Below, one piece after another: positions 44,807 to 57,418 of a stretch of 64,000 nucleotides of DNA. The DNA is taken from assembly GCA_959347315.1 (NCBI GenBank), contig OY365806.1:20244747-20308746 (forward strand), in the 5' to 3' direction. The stretch is from Bimastos eiseni (lineage: Eukaryota > Annelida > Clitellata > Crassiclitellata > Lumbricidae). The stretch's first letter is position 1. Every line of letters starts with the position of its first letter. The position numbers and the translations under genes are program-made. Under the pieces are notes generated by a model. It ran no database searches, was not told the DNA's origin, and saw only the letters and a list, made by a program, of their open reading frames with translations.

Positions 44807-46324
44807 CCGTCGATCAAATTAATCGTAGCGTATTACCCTACACCTGTAATTAAAATCGAAATATTAACGATGTGTTTTAATGATTATAATCAGTCAAAAC
44901 AAAAATCTGCATTTACGAAGATGCACAAAGTAATGGTGCAGCTCGTTAGGGACTTTCCAGCCTCATACAAGTACGTGGGCAGATGTAGCTGCAGTTAACC
45001 CATGATGAATTCGTCTTCAGCTTCTGATAATAGTTGTCACAGGAAACCATTAGGCAACGAACGATATTCTTAGGATATACACGTATAGGCAGCACTTTGT
45101 AAAAAACCTCGGTCATATACTGAACCGTTTCGTGTACAGATAAAATTCATATTAACTGTGCGTCATCCGTTGCCTTCCATTTCCACGCGTGGTTCGCCTC
45201 TAATGACTGAATCTGTGTTTTTATTTATATACATGTTTCGACTGTAGCTACACGTTTCAGAGTCAAAAACACAGAATTATGCAGAATAATGGATCAGTTA
45301 TAAACTCATGTGAAACAGATGCAGCATTCTACATAATTAAGCCATGAAATTTAGTCTACTCACATGCTTCTGGATAAACGTGATGAGTTACAGAGACAGA
45401 ACTTTGCAGCTATTGAACTCTAGTCGCAATATGCATCCAACTTTAGAAGAGATGCCACGGCTGATTGTGGAAATAATGTAGCACAGTAATAGATCTACAA
45501 CAATTTGATACCTCATAGCTCTAATGTCGTGACATTGTGTCAGCGTTTGAATTGTACTTGTTAAGATTATTACTAAGTTAGTTATCCAGTGAACAGTATA
45601 GATGCTTACCCTTCAACGTATACACCGTCGAAATAATTCGCTTTCAACCTACCCAGAAATTTCAGAATGCTCTCGTTGTTGCTAGTACTAAAACTGCCAA
45701 ACGTCACCCCACCACTTTTGTCGTCAAATCACCTAACTGTACTAATAAACCTGAACGAATAGAATATCACTTGCCTACACCCAACTCCATTCATCCCAGC
45801 TCTCTTTCGTTGTCGGCCATTCATAGTCCAACCACTTCGCTCAACCCGCTCCCCTACTGCCCCAATTATTCTTCGCCTCTCCACTACCTCATCATCGTGA
45901 ACAAGCTGATTCCGCAACAGGGTTTTTAAAGGCAACGTCAAAATGATGACGGTTTTCATGGCTAGATGGCATGAGAAGGACATGATGCTTCTGGCGAATA
46001 ACATAGATGCTATAGATAAAATCATTCTGCTAAATGAAGCTGATGCAGTCCCTATTATTCATCAAAGGAACGAATATCCTGCATTAACCTTTAGGTCTAA
46101 GGTTCGGGTATAGGTCAACTGTTAAAAATCTGTACCAATGGGGTCGTCCTTCGTAACAAAAAGTCGGTTGCCTGCGCCTCAAAAGAGAAGCAATCAGTCA
46201 TGTTATGTCATATAGGCGTTAGTCATAATTACTGACGAACGCTATGTAGCCTATAGTCGTGTCCCGTCTGACCTTGAGATCAGATTAGAACGAACTCATT
46301 ATTTCTGTTTGATCTTCATCGAAG

Positions 46325-46479
46325 GAACATCGAAAACAACCCGATTGCGTGTGGATGCGATGCGAAGTGGTTGATCAATCCTAGAGAAGTCTTTACAAGT
46401 AAAAACATCCGAAGACCTGACATATGCTTTTCTGGTAAAGACAGCAGATCTCTGAAGGAGATGACATGGAGCGACTGTG
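46325..46479 (+). CDS. Trk: Trk exon: LRR C-terminal cap (LRRCT)
   Basis: 155 bases, phase 2 in and phase 1 out, between TCATCGAAG and GTAAGA. It encodes NNPIACGCDAKWLINP, then RPDICFSG and MTWSDC. The C.C...W...C...C spacing and the NNP.AC.C start are those of LRRCT caps, here directly preceding the first Ig exon as in Trk genes. Confidence 0.9.
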
Positions 46480-47739
46480 GTAAGACAGTCCATATTAACC
46501 GTTCTGTATTTCTTTTGCCTTATGTTTCTATGGCGCCAATGCTTAATAATCACTAGCATACCCACTCTCCTTGTTGCGCAGCCGTTTTGCGCGATACACG
46601 CATTTTGGTCTAATTAAATTAATTACAATTTGATGGCGGATATAAAATTAGCTTTCTAATTTTTTTAATCAATTCGACAAAGCGTTGTTTCTTGCTCGGG
46701 TCTGTGTCAACAAACTCTCTTTGATTGCCTTCTGTTTCTCCAGGCTTTATTTTTATGCTGATCTCATTTTCTTACTTGTTAATTAGTCTCTCTAGAATGA
46801 CGTATCTCGATAACGATTAAGTAAACTAGTGTCTCAAGTATTCATGAAATGCCTTTGATTGCCAATGATTTTAACGCTGTGTAATTGCCAATTGAAAATA
46901 TATCACTTCAGAACAAGCAAACAGATCTCCAGGTGTTATTTTTTGTTACCTGTAAGTCGCCTCTTCTGATCGTTTGCGTGCTGGTCACGTCATGTGCATC
47001 TCCCTCTATAACTTCTCTACCTTAAGCGCCTTTGTAGCGGCATGGCTGCGTTACAGCGCTTAGAAATCGTCCGTCTAGTAATAACAGCAACAGGATCTGC
47101 TAAATTTTTTACATGAGTTAGAAATGTCCTGAGTGGCCGCAGGTGTTTGGCAGCAGTATTAAATACCAAACACATCCGGCCACTCTGAACTCTGTTGTTC
47201 AACAATTGTGTTGTTGTTGTTGTTGTTGTTCAACAACTCTGTTGTTCCTCTATCAAATTTTTTATAAAGGAACAAAAGTGTCGCAATCATTGCAAGAAAA
47301 AAGAAGGAAAAGAAGGAAGGATTTTATTGACGTGAGCCAAATATGATGACCTCAGACTCGTGTGGATTTATGGTCAGTCAGTTAAGCAGAACAGCAGCTA
47401 CAAATGTGCAAAACGAGGGACTTTTCAGGTGTTACCAGGCATGGCTGATCCGCGTGTGACAGAACAATATAAGGCATGTATCATTGCAGCGTAGGCCTAC
47501 TGTGATGCAACTGTGCGACTGACTAGTGACGTGAAGATTGCAAACAATAGGTGAGTAGGAGGAGGAATCATTTTATAAAAAAAAGAACTTACCAGAGGTA
47601 TTAATGGTCCATAAGGCTCCTAAAATGCTATCCGAGTAGTAAGAATTTTATTATAGTAATTTTTAACGGGCACTGGTGCTATATAGTTGTCGAGAGAAAC
47701 CACTAAAATAGACTTGCACTGCTTTTCTGCTCGCACCAC

Positions 47740-47892
47740 ATGTATGTATGTACGTATGTAAATAATATGTATGTATGTATGTATGTACGTATGTATATAT
47801 GTATGTATGTATGTATGTACGTATGTATATATATATGTATGTATGTATGTATGTATATATGTAGGCATGTATATATGTATGTATGTATGTAT
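47740..47892. repeat. (ATGT)n microsatellite
   Basis: ATGT/ACGT units abutting the 3' end of the antisense LINE. It may derive from that element's tail. Confidence 0.92.
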
Positions 47893-48700
47893 ATGAAAAT
47901 TTATATAGCGCAATACAAGAACCTCACTAGGGCGCTTACCGAAGCCACCTACCGGTTCTGAAATAGATGCGTCTTCAATAGTCCAGAAAGTGTCTCCTGT
48001 GCTACACACAGTGGTAGACTCCGAATTGGTAACGGCAAGGAGTTCCAACGTAACGGTCTAACGCACGAAAAGGCGCGGCCTGCCCGCATGGCGGTACGAG
48101 AGCGCGGAACCATTCAGTCTCCATGAGACGCAGAACGCAGGGACTGACGCCCCGACTGGCTGGCAACTGGAATACAACTGGAGGATGGCGTTGCAGTAAT
48201 CCAGTCGTGTGAGCACAAAGGAGTCATAGCAGCGTCCATTGACCCTGAGCAGCACGGAGCAGCTCACCGTCAATCTTCAGCCGTGCGAGCCCAGATTTAG
48301 CCTCAAACGATTTGACGACATCCACGCATGTACCTCTCCGACGATTTCTTGGATTTTTAACGCACACTCCAGTGCGGCAGATGGTTGGCACAACAGGTAC
48401 AACTGAGAGTCATCAGCATATTGGTGTATTCTGGTCCAACGAGAGCAGATGATTTCCGCCAAGTCCGTCGTATACAGAATATACAACAGCGGGCCAAGAC
48501 CGAACCCTGCAGAACGCCGAATAACACCGGCATCCATTGCGAGCTACCGGAACCGATGTCCACCCTCAACCTGCGGCCAACAAGAAAAGAGCGGATCCAA
48601 TCAAGTACCTGTCCTCCAATTCCAAACGAGACATGAATCCTAGTCGCGACATCAACAAGGACTAACCATCGCAGAATAATGCTATCCATAATTTACTAAA
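47890..48700 (-). mobile_element. CR1-like LINE fragment (reverse transcriptase with YADD motif), antisense to Trk
   Basis: On the minus strand, RT motifs appear in order across two frames: GGQVLDWIRSFLVGRR, GVLQGSVL, GPLLYILYTTDL, the catalytic HQYADDSQLYL, then AWMSSNRLRLNL and VLTRLDYCNAIL. The 3' end reads GGCGCTATATAAAT-like sequence next to the ATGT array. It has several frameshifts and is 5'-truncated, so it is inactive. Confidence 0.88.
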
Positions 48701-48732
48701 TCCTGAGGATTCACATGTGGCCCTTGTAAAAT

Positions 48733-48802
48733 TATTGTTATTGTTATTATTATTAATAGTAGTATTATTGTTATTATTTATTATTATTATTTATTATTAT
48801 TA

Positions 48803-48836
<34 letters not shown>
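48733..48836. repeat. (ATT)n microsatellite
   Basis: Runs of TTA/ATT units just upstream of the first Ig exon. Confidence 0.95.
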
Positions 48837-48904
48837 GAGCAAATACAAAGTGAACAATTAGCTCATCAGAATCTCTTTCAGCTGTACTCTTGTCCATGTT
48901 GCAG

Positions 48905-49183
48905 CGCTGCCGGTAGTTGAAGTGCTGGAGGAGTCAGTTCGAGTCAACGCCTCCGACAGAGTGGAATTTATTTGTCGAGGTCGTGGATCTCCTGGACCTC
49001 GAGTCAACTGGGTTCCGTTTTCCTGGTGGAAGGAAGGTGACTACGAGGTCAAACTCAGTGACGACAGACAGACTGCGACGCTGACGATAGCCAACGTCAC
49101 ATCAGAACACAGCGGCGAGATCACGTGTCTGGCAGACAACGCTGTGGGAAGAGTTCGAACCTTTACTGAGCTCTACGTTCTTT
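48905..49183 (+). CDS. Trk: Trk exon: first Ig-like domain
   Basis: 279 bases, phase 1 at both ends, as usual for Ig exons, between CATGTTGCAG and GTAAGC. It encodes VEVLEESVRVNASDRVEFIC with the first Ig Cys, then VNW and LTIANVTSEHSGEITCLADN with the second Cys. The sequence TIANVTS...CLADNAVGR closely follows the first Ig domain of Trk receptors. Two N-glycosylation sequons (NAS, NVT) are visible. Confidence 0.95.
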
Positions 49184-50963
49184 GTAAGCTCACCATTCAA
49201 TAATATTATAGGCAGTGATGAGCACCAACTACTTGACTAGTAGTTAAAATTACTTTCTAACTACTTTCAAAATATGCAGCTATAACTACTATTGAACTAC
49301 TTCCCATGACAAGTAGTTATAACTACGTTTGTAACTACCACATAAGTAGTTAACTACTTTATAAACTACTTTGCTAATGATATGTCATGGTGCATTGATA
49401 GTCACCAAGCAGTGTGCAAATTTATTGTCAGTATTAATTGCTGATATTCAACGTAAGTAATAAAAATGATCAGAAACACAATGACATATCTAATTGTAAA
49501 CTAACAAGGAAAAGAACTACTAGCACATGCTCCAAAGCACAGTGATCAGAGCACAGTCTTAGCAGTAACATATGCAAACGTGTTACAACTACAAAAATGT
49601 CAAGGCCTAAATACAATTACATGCAAACTAATGGATAGTATTTAATATAGCCTAGGTTTATCTACTCTTTTAGTGCTAAATACAAACATATTAATGCCAG
49701 AGAGAAGTCTAACTGCTTTTAGATAGAGCACCAGAAACCATCCCGGCCACTTAAACTACTTTGAAGCTATCAGTTGTCTCATATCAAACAAAGTGAACAT
49801 TTTATAATATTGGCTCCCTATGCTCTATAAAATATCAGTTTATATCTCACCTTTTGCTCTCTGCATCAACCGTACTTCTTCAATTCCTCGTCCGTCCTCG
49901 TATGTTACCAATCGCTGCTCAGATCTGAGACGACAACTGCATGGTCTATCCAGCCAGTAACGGAATGCCCACTCTCTTACCATTGTGTTTCTGTCCGTCT
50001 CCGTATGTCTCTGTCTTTGTCTCTCTCTCCTCTCAAACCCACTTGTAACTCAGCCGATACTTGTGGTCATCCAGCCGCGTACTGGCTGTTTTCCTCAGTA
50101 TGGATCACAAAGCCCCAACCTCTCTAAGACCGCTTTACTCTAGTTCTCATCGCCCAACAATCTTCAGGTATGCCATTAAACAAGCATAAACCCACGTTCT
50201 CACAATAGTAGGCCTATGCGCAAATTTTAAAGAAACAATTGCTTTGTACACAGTAAATTTACTCATGAGACTGTTTGGGCAACGTCCATGTTTGTTGTGA
50301 AATAACAGAAATTTCTGTAAAACGGAAATAGTAAATAGGAAAAAAATGTAGTTGTTGTGAAATATTGTAGCTAACTTCAAACTACTTGATAAAAGTAGTT
50401 ATAACTATTTCTAAACTACTTCTTAAAAACTAATTATAACTACTAGGCAACTACTTCTATAGTAGTTATAATTACTAGTTAATAACTACTGTAGTGAAAA
50501 GTGCCCATCATTGCTTATAGGTCTGTTACAACTCGCTCGATCGTTATTTTGCTGAGTGGCATTAAATAGTAATAACCAGAAGGCGATATAAAACCAATCC
50601 GGAGCAGTGCAAATTTGTCCGAAGTTCTTAAAATCTTCGTCTATACGCCATGTACTGAAATTCTTACACTATCCAGTATCCATAGAGGTTGTATAGACAC
50701 TGCATCTGATGAGAGTATAAAAAGCTGCCAGAATTTTCCTTTCCTTGTCAAGGCTCTATACCGTCGAAACGGAGTTTCAACGAATCGTGTTGTCTTAAAT
50801 TGTGGCATTGTATCCTTATAACTGCAGAAAGCACCGCGTTTCTAAGTGTTTACTTTGATCCAATCAGCAATATAACAAAAGTAGACCTTTTCCGCACTTA
50901 ACTAATCAATATAATATTAAATGTTAATAGGCCAATATTTTTACAAGAGTTGATGTTTTCCAG
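49184..50963. other. Trk intron, mostly a hAT element
   Basis: 1.78 kb, of which 49213-50513 is a non-autonomous hAT. The remainder is unique AT-rich DNA. Confidence 0.7.
49213..50513. mobile_element. non-autonomous hAT element, about 1.3 kb
   Basis: The left end CAGTGATGAGCACC and the reverse-complemented right end CAATGATGGGCACT are hAT-type termini. Sub-terminal regions on both sides are full of AGTAGTTATAACTAC motifs. The 8-bp flanks ATTATAGG (49205-49212) and CTTATAGG (50514-50521) match at 7 of 8. No transposase frame was seen. Confidence 0.88.
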
Positions 50964-51257
50964 CGGCGCCAAAGATCCTAGATTTAAAAGTACAAGAAGC
51001 TTTTCACTGGTATATCCGATACGAAGTTTCCGGACTACCTGTTCCGAACGTCACGTGGTATCGCGATTCACTTCCGATTTCGATGAACGATAACGTCTAC
51101 GACAAGTCGGCCGTCGAAGACTCGTACGTGTCTCGCAGAGGTTGCCTTACGTTCACCATCGCCAATCACTTGTACAACGGAAACTACACCCTCGTCGCTG
51201 ACAACGAGTATGGAAAAGACGCTAGAACAATTAATGCCATCTTTCTCAACTCTCCAG
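50964..51257 (+). CDS. Trk: Trk exon: second Ig-like domain (ligand-binding type)
   Basis: 294 bases, phase 1 at both ends, between TTTTCCAG and GTAAGC. It encodes FHWYIRYEVSGLPVPNVTWY, GCLTF, and NGNYTLVADNEYGKDARTIN, closely following the membrane-proximal, neurotrophin-binding Ig domain of Trk (d5). In vertebrate Trks a Cys follows the HW and pairs with the Cys of the GCL motif. Here that position is Tyr (TAT) while the GCL Cys is kept. Confidence 0.95.
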
Positions 51258-51885
51258 GTAAGCCATAGACGTATCGCCAGATTAGTAGGTTATCTTCAGT
51301 CAATAAATCTCAACTTACAGTGAAGACGTTCTTAATCTGCTAGCATGTGATCCCTTCGTATACTCAGTACATGTATTCAGTTAGCTGTGTCATAATGTAC
51401 TGATATTCCTGTCCCATGATGCTGCTTTCGCCTTAGTGTATTCTTTGCCACCAGCCGACTTGACCACTGATGCTGTTAGTTGGTTGGCCTGCCCTGTCCG
51501 TTTAGACCGGTCCGGTCCGTTCGCTCCGCTGCCTGCCCCGTAGGCCGTAGGGTAGGATGATTTTCAAAAGTATTCTCCTGTCTCGGACTACGTACATGCA
51601 TGATTCATTGCACTGGCTTCCCATACCTCAACGCATAGAATATTTGAACAGGTTTAGCGATGTCTTCTTGGCTCTGCTCCACCTATCTGCGGGATATGAA
51701 AGTGAACATCATAACAGTAAATGCTATATACTAATGCCCCATGTGGATTTTGTCATCACAAATCTCGTCGTCTTATATTTCGATGTGCTACTGTTAACAA
51801 TCCAGAATGATTTCTTAAATACAATGCAGCCATTCTATTAGTTTTTCTCTTTTCTCTGTGTCTCTCCTTTCGTTTGTCATCGTAG
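51258..51885. other. Trk intron with CR1 remnant
   Basis: 0.63 kb. The segment around 51590-51660 encodes LHWLPIPQRIEYL, a relic of the CR1-type RT C-terminal region. Confidence 0.6.
51550..51710 (+). mobile_element. CR1-like LINE remnant
   Basis: A short plus-strand stretch with LHWLPIPQRIEYL, the same motif as LRWLPYPQRIAYRV in the LINE at 15.6 kb. No ends are recognisable. Confidence 0.6.
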
Positions 51886-52046
51886 ATTCGGTTTTTCATC
51901 AACTTCCCGTCGTATCCGATCGTACAGTCGACGGCGATGAAGAGGAAGACGATAGGACGAGCGAGCGACCCGGTGGTCCCCTCAATGAGCATGGCGTCGG
52001 TCATCATCGCAATGGTTCCCAGCCAACGAATGACAAGAACTCCACT
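51886..52046 (+). CDS. Trk: Trk exon: extracellular acidic stalk
   Basis: 161 bases, phase 1 in and phase 0 out, between CATCGTAG and GTATGT. It encodes a low-complexity, acidic, Pro/Gly/His-rich linker (DGDEEEDDRTSERP...) with two N-glycosylation sequons (NGS, NST). It sits where the juxtamembrane stalk lies between Ig2 and the transmembrane helix. The phases fit both neighbours exactly. Confidence 0.85.
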
Positions 52047-53009
52047 GTATGTATACGATCACTCACCTATACTATTGAGAAACGTTTCATTCAGTCAAAT
52101 CAAGCGATAACTAAGTCTGCGCCAGTTCACAATTACATCTATAAAGCCGTATCTAATCATTGTAGTCCGCCAATTCTTCTCTCGTTATTAAGGGTTCTAA
52201 GAAGATGGTAAGGGCTCTTGGACGATATGCCATCAAGGACTATAAAAGACACTAAAAACGGTGGAAGGTTCAGTATTGCCGGCTCTTAGTCATTCAAAAA
52301 TCAATATTGAAGTTATTCCCAACATTAGCCTCATATGTAAGGCATTAGAAGTTCACACGTGAGGCATTTGAAGTAGGCCTACATAATTTGTGGCATAAGC
52401 ATGAGTATTACATATGTATTGCATAGAATTTAACAAGTTCATTAGATGACAAGGTGCTCGAATAGGTCCTACCAATTGTCTCTGATGTTAGGTACATGTT
52501 CCCACACGGGAGCAACAACGTCTTAGTTCATACATGTACGTGTGTATCAAGACACTCATGCAGCGTATTTTTTATGATCTGACAAAAGCACTTACATACA
52601 TGTATATCCGGTACATTAATGGGCTCTGTACGTCCTGTAGAGAGCAGACTGAGAGTATATGAAAATTAAGCGACAGAGTGATGCCATAAAACCTACAGTA
52701 ATGTAGTAGGGGGTCACCGAGGCTGGAGGCCAGTGGAGGGGTGTCATAATGGTGGGTTAACCTTAAGAGTGGTACTCTATACTGGCATGAAACGTCCACC
52801 ACTGTAGAATCTTTTCTACATATAAATATATATATATAACTATATATATGCATGTATGTAGCCTATACATTTATATACTCACATTTAAATCCGGCCAGTA
52901 TAATGGTGAATGTTATCTGTTTGTCTTATCTTGTCTGCAAACTGCTACTGTCTGTTATTCTGAAAACTGTATTTCTATCATAGGAACTAAAAGTGAATGA
53001 CGTCGCTTA

Positions 53010-53480
53010 TTTATCACAGACCGTGCACTTGAAGTAGATCCGGTTGTCTTATCTTGATCGCGTTCTGCGAGCTGCAGCGCGATTTATCGTCCAAATACCC
53101 TTATATGCTCATGTCGCCAGACATCGTGTTTGAGGTTCTGCATTGGCTTCCTGCCCTACATCGCATTGAGCGTTGAGTACTCATTGCGCTGTTGGACAGG
53201 AAGCTAATGATCTCTGGTCTGACAATGTCAACTAGGTCTTGCACCGGACTACTAATAGACCTATATGTACGTCAGTCAATATCCGCAGTTCCTCTCTCTC
53301 TTCGTTCTGCTAAGTGGTCTCTGCTGTAGATCCTTGGGCTTGGATTCTTTGGAGTTGCCGTCCTCGTGAGTTACATTTGCTCGCTAGATCATCAACTGAT
53401 ACATTTTAAAACTGACCTTTTTGACCTGGAGTTGAGTTATTATGCTGAAATGGAGCCATAATTATAAGATTTTGAATGAA
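53010..53480 (+). mobile_element. CR1-like LINE remnant
   Basis: Encodes VLHWLPALHRIER followed by degraded LIALLDRK and later FKTDLFDLE, matching the C-terminal part of CR1-type reverse transcriptases, with several stops. Confidence 0.65.
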
Positions 53481-54989
53481 AGAAATTACCAACCTTTGTT
53501 GCCGAACTCGCACATTCACCTGAACCTGCCGGCCTATGAGTTATTCACGTATCCCTGACACACATAAACAACTAATTAATTTTTATTAATTATACATTTG
53601 ACTGATATAAATTATACTGTATACCGCATAGCCTCCAGTGTTTATGCCACCCGATTACTGATATGACTAGACGTGTTGAATATTATTGAATTAGAAATGA
53701 ATCATATGAAATTAATTAACTAACTTTGTTGGTGAGCCTGTCGATGACGATGAAACGAACCAGCCGTATATATCTCCATTTGCTCCCAACCTGCAAATGG
53801 TGCTAATTGAGGCTAAGCTGTACTGCGAACACTTCAAAGCACCATCCTCATTAGCCAAGCACCATCCTCATAAGCCAATGTGTCAGTGCTATAGACTTAA
53901 GTTCTTAATTCTGATCCGCACATAGATCGCGATGCTGAGGCAAACGCAAAGTGGAAAGCTCGTGCGTCCTAACAAGTGCGAATTACAAGATAGTGCTAGA
54001 GGAGAAGAAGCAGCAGCGCTAAGAAACCGCTCTGGAAAAATCTTAATTCTCAAGCGAATGATGCTAACTAAGTTATAAAAACTTGGTAAAGGGAACGTGC
54101 AGATGTGACCGGTTGTCCTTCACATGTTCTCGGGGTAGCAGAAATGCAAACGAGCCAGAAGCAGAACGGGTCATACAAAGTGCCATCAATATTCAAGAAA
54201 GCCAGGAGCCAGAGGGAAAGTGACACTAGTTCCTGTTGTACAGGGCTTACTCATTGTAAAGAGCTTTACAGCGACCAGCTCGAGGAAACGTGAACGCAAT
54301 GCTTAACATGATAGCACTGAAATCATAAAAAACTGAGCCTCATTGAATCTGACGAAGGGCAATTTAGTTGCGATTATTCACTTTATCTACACAGTTTTTT
54401 TTACATAAATCGATTTCACGGACAGCTTTATTGACGGACAGCTTTAATTAAGTTTTGTTAATGTTGTCAATTGCCAAATAAACGGTAATCTTGATTGTCT
54501 AAATACCATTGGCAATGCCTCCATGTCAAACTTTCCCCACCGTTTGGGCATGAGTGGCAGTATATAAAGTGGTGGGGTAAGAGTGGCATATTTTCAGTCG
54601 CTGTTTTTACAGCATTAAAAAAATATGTTAGGCCCATACTATGCTAGGCTGTTATAATATTTCTAGCATTTTTCTGCTAGCCTCATCCGTTGCCTATGAA
54701 AACATTGTTGCATTATGCTATATATTTTTGAAAATACGTGACCTAAACAGTCCTATAGTGTCCCCTCCCCTACTCAAGTCCGGCCTAGGACTCGAGTTCG
54801 ACTTCAGACCGATTTTCTGCGGACTCGGACGTGAACTGTCACGACTCTGACATGGACTCGAAATCTCTGGGCTCTAATTTGACTCTCTGTCTCGGTTTCT
54901 GTGCCACAATTTTCTGGGCAGAACAGAAGAAATGTTTTGCCACGAGCCCGCAACTAGGCCCCTATATATATATATATATATATATATAC

Positions 54990-55310
54990 TTAGCGGTAGC
55001 TACTGTTTTAGTGGCTCCACGTACGATTGCGCCTGTTGAGCGCGTGTTTAGCAGAGGAAGACTTACTATACGTTGTTCCAGATTATCTAACAGAACTGTA
55101 AATAATTTTGTGTTTTAATGTGTAATTTGGACAAATTGCATTGATTACTTCCTACGTAGCGCTGTCATCATCTACATGTATGCCAATGAATTGCGGGTTT
55201 CAGTGCATTTTTGACGGATTTTACTTAATTTTCTTGACTCGACCTGACAAGCTTTAAACGGACTTAATTCGGATTCGGCTCAGTTGAACTCGATTACACC
55301 ACTACTGTCA
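54990..55310 (+). mobile_element. hAT transposase relic and 3' terminus
   Basis: Plus-strand peptide APRTIAPVERVFSRGRL (about 55017-55065) is the conserved core of the hAT dimerisation domain. The sequence ends near 55308 with a reverse-complemented CAGTAGTGGTGTAAT, a hAT-type terminus. The matching left terminus was not found. ACTCG-rich sub-terminal repeats lie on both sides. Confidence 0.7.
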
Positions 55311-55859
55311 CTACATGCATGTTCACGAGGATATAACCAATGAATATGAGGTTGTCTTCCTTTTCCAGGTCGACGGAAAGCGGTTCAGACGATGATTTGA
55401 AGATGCTATTATCCTATATATCATTATCTCCCTGATATTGCATTGTTTCCATTTCCGGTAACCGGAGTCATGCACCAGAAGGCACGTGCGTTTAGTCGTT
55501 TCAGACTCTCATACTGAACATTCAGCAGTCTGCATATCCTCATGAAGATGATGGCTCTCCCTATAATTATGGGCAGGGCTATTTCAGGCTGGCACGTCCC
55601 ATATATAAAATGATCATCGCGCCATCCAACCGTTATTATTCTTAACTGTGTCGTATTTGTAGCCAAATGGACATGTTTGTAAAAGGGCAGATTTCTCGTC
55701 GATCCGCTGCAAGTTTTGCTGTTCATCGCAATTCTAGTGCGCGTGTCTCTGTCTCTGTATCTGTCTGTCTGTCTGTCTGTCCTTCGCTGTACATGATGAA
55801 AACGTCGCCTAGTTCTTCCACTCTGAATATGGTACTCTGTGATGTACATATTGTCTCTG

Positions 55860-55947
55860 TCACTCTCTGTCTCTCTCTGCATCTCTCTGTCTGTCTCTGT
55901 CTCTGTTTGTCTGTCTCTCTCTCCTTTTTTCTCTGCCTCTCTCTCTT

Positions 55948-56005
<58 letters not shown>
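55860..56005. repeat. (CT)n microsatellite
   Basis: CTCTCT and CTGT units on +. The Ser/Leu and Arg/Glu frames are artefacts. Confidence 0.95.
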
Positions 56006-56007
<2 letters not shown>

Positions 56008-57229
56008 GCCTCTATGAATCCGTGATAGGGATACACGATCAGCAAGCAACTATCCACAGCAGCCAGGTTCATTTCTGCCGATGATATTTGCGGCGATATC
56101 GAATTGGAATATCCCACTTGACGACACCAATCGTGTAATATTCCGATATCGCATGTAAACAGAAGTTATTAAAAACCCGCCGCCTACAAGAGCATTTCCG
56201 TGATATATATATATATATATATATATTACTATATTACTACTACATCACTGTAGGTTTTATATTATATATATATATATATGTAATTGTAATGTAACCTTTA
56301 ATTCTGCACATATTCATACGTATTGCAAAATGATCGTTTAATCTAGAGAAGTTCGTCATTTTGCTAAATTACAGCCAAAACGACAAAATTTAGATGTAAC
56401 CAAAGAACTCTAATAGGTAGACCTATATACATGATGTCATGTAGGTCTTTGCAAAACGACTCGTTTGCCCGCTGCAGGCTACTGCGTTTGAAAAATGAGC
56501 GATGCAAGGAATCATTAGCTAACTACAGTAACTTCATATTCCTTCGTTCGTTCGTTTATTCAGCCGGGGTGGGTCAGACAATTAGTCAGTCCTTCTGACA
56601 GTGACAAGTGTGAATAAATGATAAGACTGGAGAGATCATGTCCAAATCTCCAAGATTGATTTTCTTGCATTTCGCTTACATTTTCAAGATGTCACATTTC
56701 TCCACCTATAATGTGCGAGACCTGGACGTTATTCTCGCTCGCAATCATGTTAACAACTTCTGTCAGATCCTAAGTTTAAAGTGCATCACAAGTTACAGAA
56801 TCTAATTTCGACTAACACCTTTGTCAGACGCACCGTGCATCGTTAACTTGCCAAACAATTAGTCATCTCTGCGCTGATCCACGTTTAAGCCTATGTCTAC
56901 TTTAGAATCGCTTCAGAAAATATGGGTCCTCCTATTCGCGAACTTACAATGTGTTTTAAATGCGAATATAGCTGCAGACAGCCACACAAGGCACATATTA
57001 CACCGTGCACACTTGTTCCGCAAGTGCTTGAAGCTTTTTTCTGTTCGATCGTAGGGGCCGCCATCTGCTTGATGGAGAACAGTTTTTTAGTTGGGCTTTG
57101 TAACTTTTCACTCATTTTATATTCTGCAAAATTAAACTCACATCAATGCTCTGTAGATGAAGACAAATTCGATTTATTTGAACGTTCAATGTTTTGCAGT
57201 CATTCAGTCATTTAGGTATATATCGATTA

Positions 57230-57380
57230 ATTCATTCCTTCGTTCGGTCAGTCATTCAATCAGTCATGCATTAAATCACCTGTTTATCAGTCAATTATTT
57301 GTATGTCAGTCAGTCAGTCAATTCGTCATGCATTCAATCATCTGATTGTAGGTCTGACTGTCTGTCAATCAATCATGCAA
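57230..57380. repeat. tetranucleotide-like AGTC/ATTC repeat
   Basis: CAGTCAGTC and CATTCAATCA units just upstream of the transmembrane exon. Confidence 0.75.
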
Positions 57381-57418
57381 TCAATTTATTTTGGTTATTT
57401 GTTGATTTACTATTTCAG

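Larger units (their letters stand above)
38725..46324. other. Trk intron, 7.6 kb, with satellites
   Basis: Contains a minus-oriented LINE/SINE tail at 38815-38900, a 20-bp minisatellite at 39572-39892, CAT/CAC repeats at 40155-40262, the 14-bp satellite at 40407-41064, a pyrimidine-rich stretch at 42130-42480, a 26-bp direct duplication near 42520-42560, and a TTGCATGACA-type repeat at 44718-44806. No additional exon was recognised in 42.6-46.3 kb. Confidence 0.6.
46480..48904. other. Trk intron with antisense LINE
   Basis: 2.4 kb. Contains (TTG)n at 47214-47245, (ATGT)n at 47740-47892, an antisense CR1-like LINE at 47890-48700 and (ATT)n at 48733-48836, ending only about 70 bases before the Ig exon. 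Confidence 0.6.
52047..57418. other. Trk intron, 5.4 kb, transposon-rich
   Basis: Contains AT tracts (52825-52860), a CR1 remnant (53010-53480), a hAT transposase relic (54990-55120) with a hAT end at 55308, (CT)n at 55860-56005, TA tracts at 56200-56280, and AGTC-type repeats at 57230-57380. No extra exon was recognised. Confidence 0.6.

Noticed and set aside
44801..44998. 65-codon frame in the large Trk intron
   Set aside because: No fit to LRR, LRRCT or Ig sequence, no splice phase agreement with neighbours, and it begins inside a short tandem repeat.
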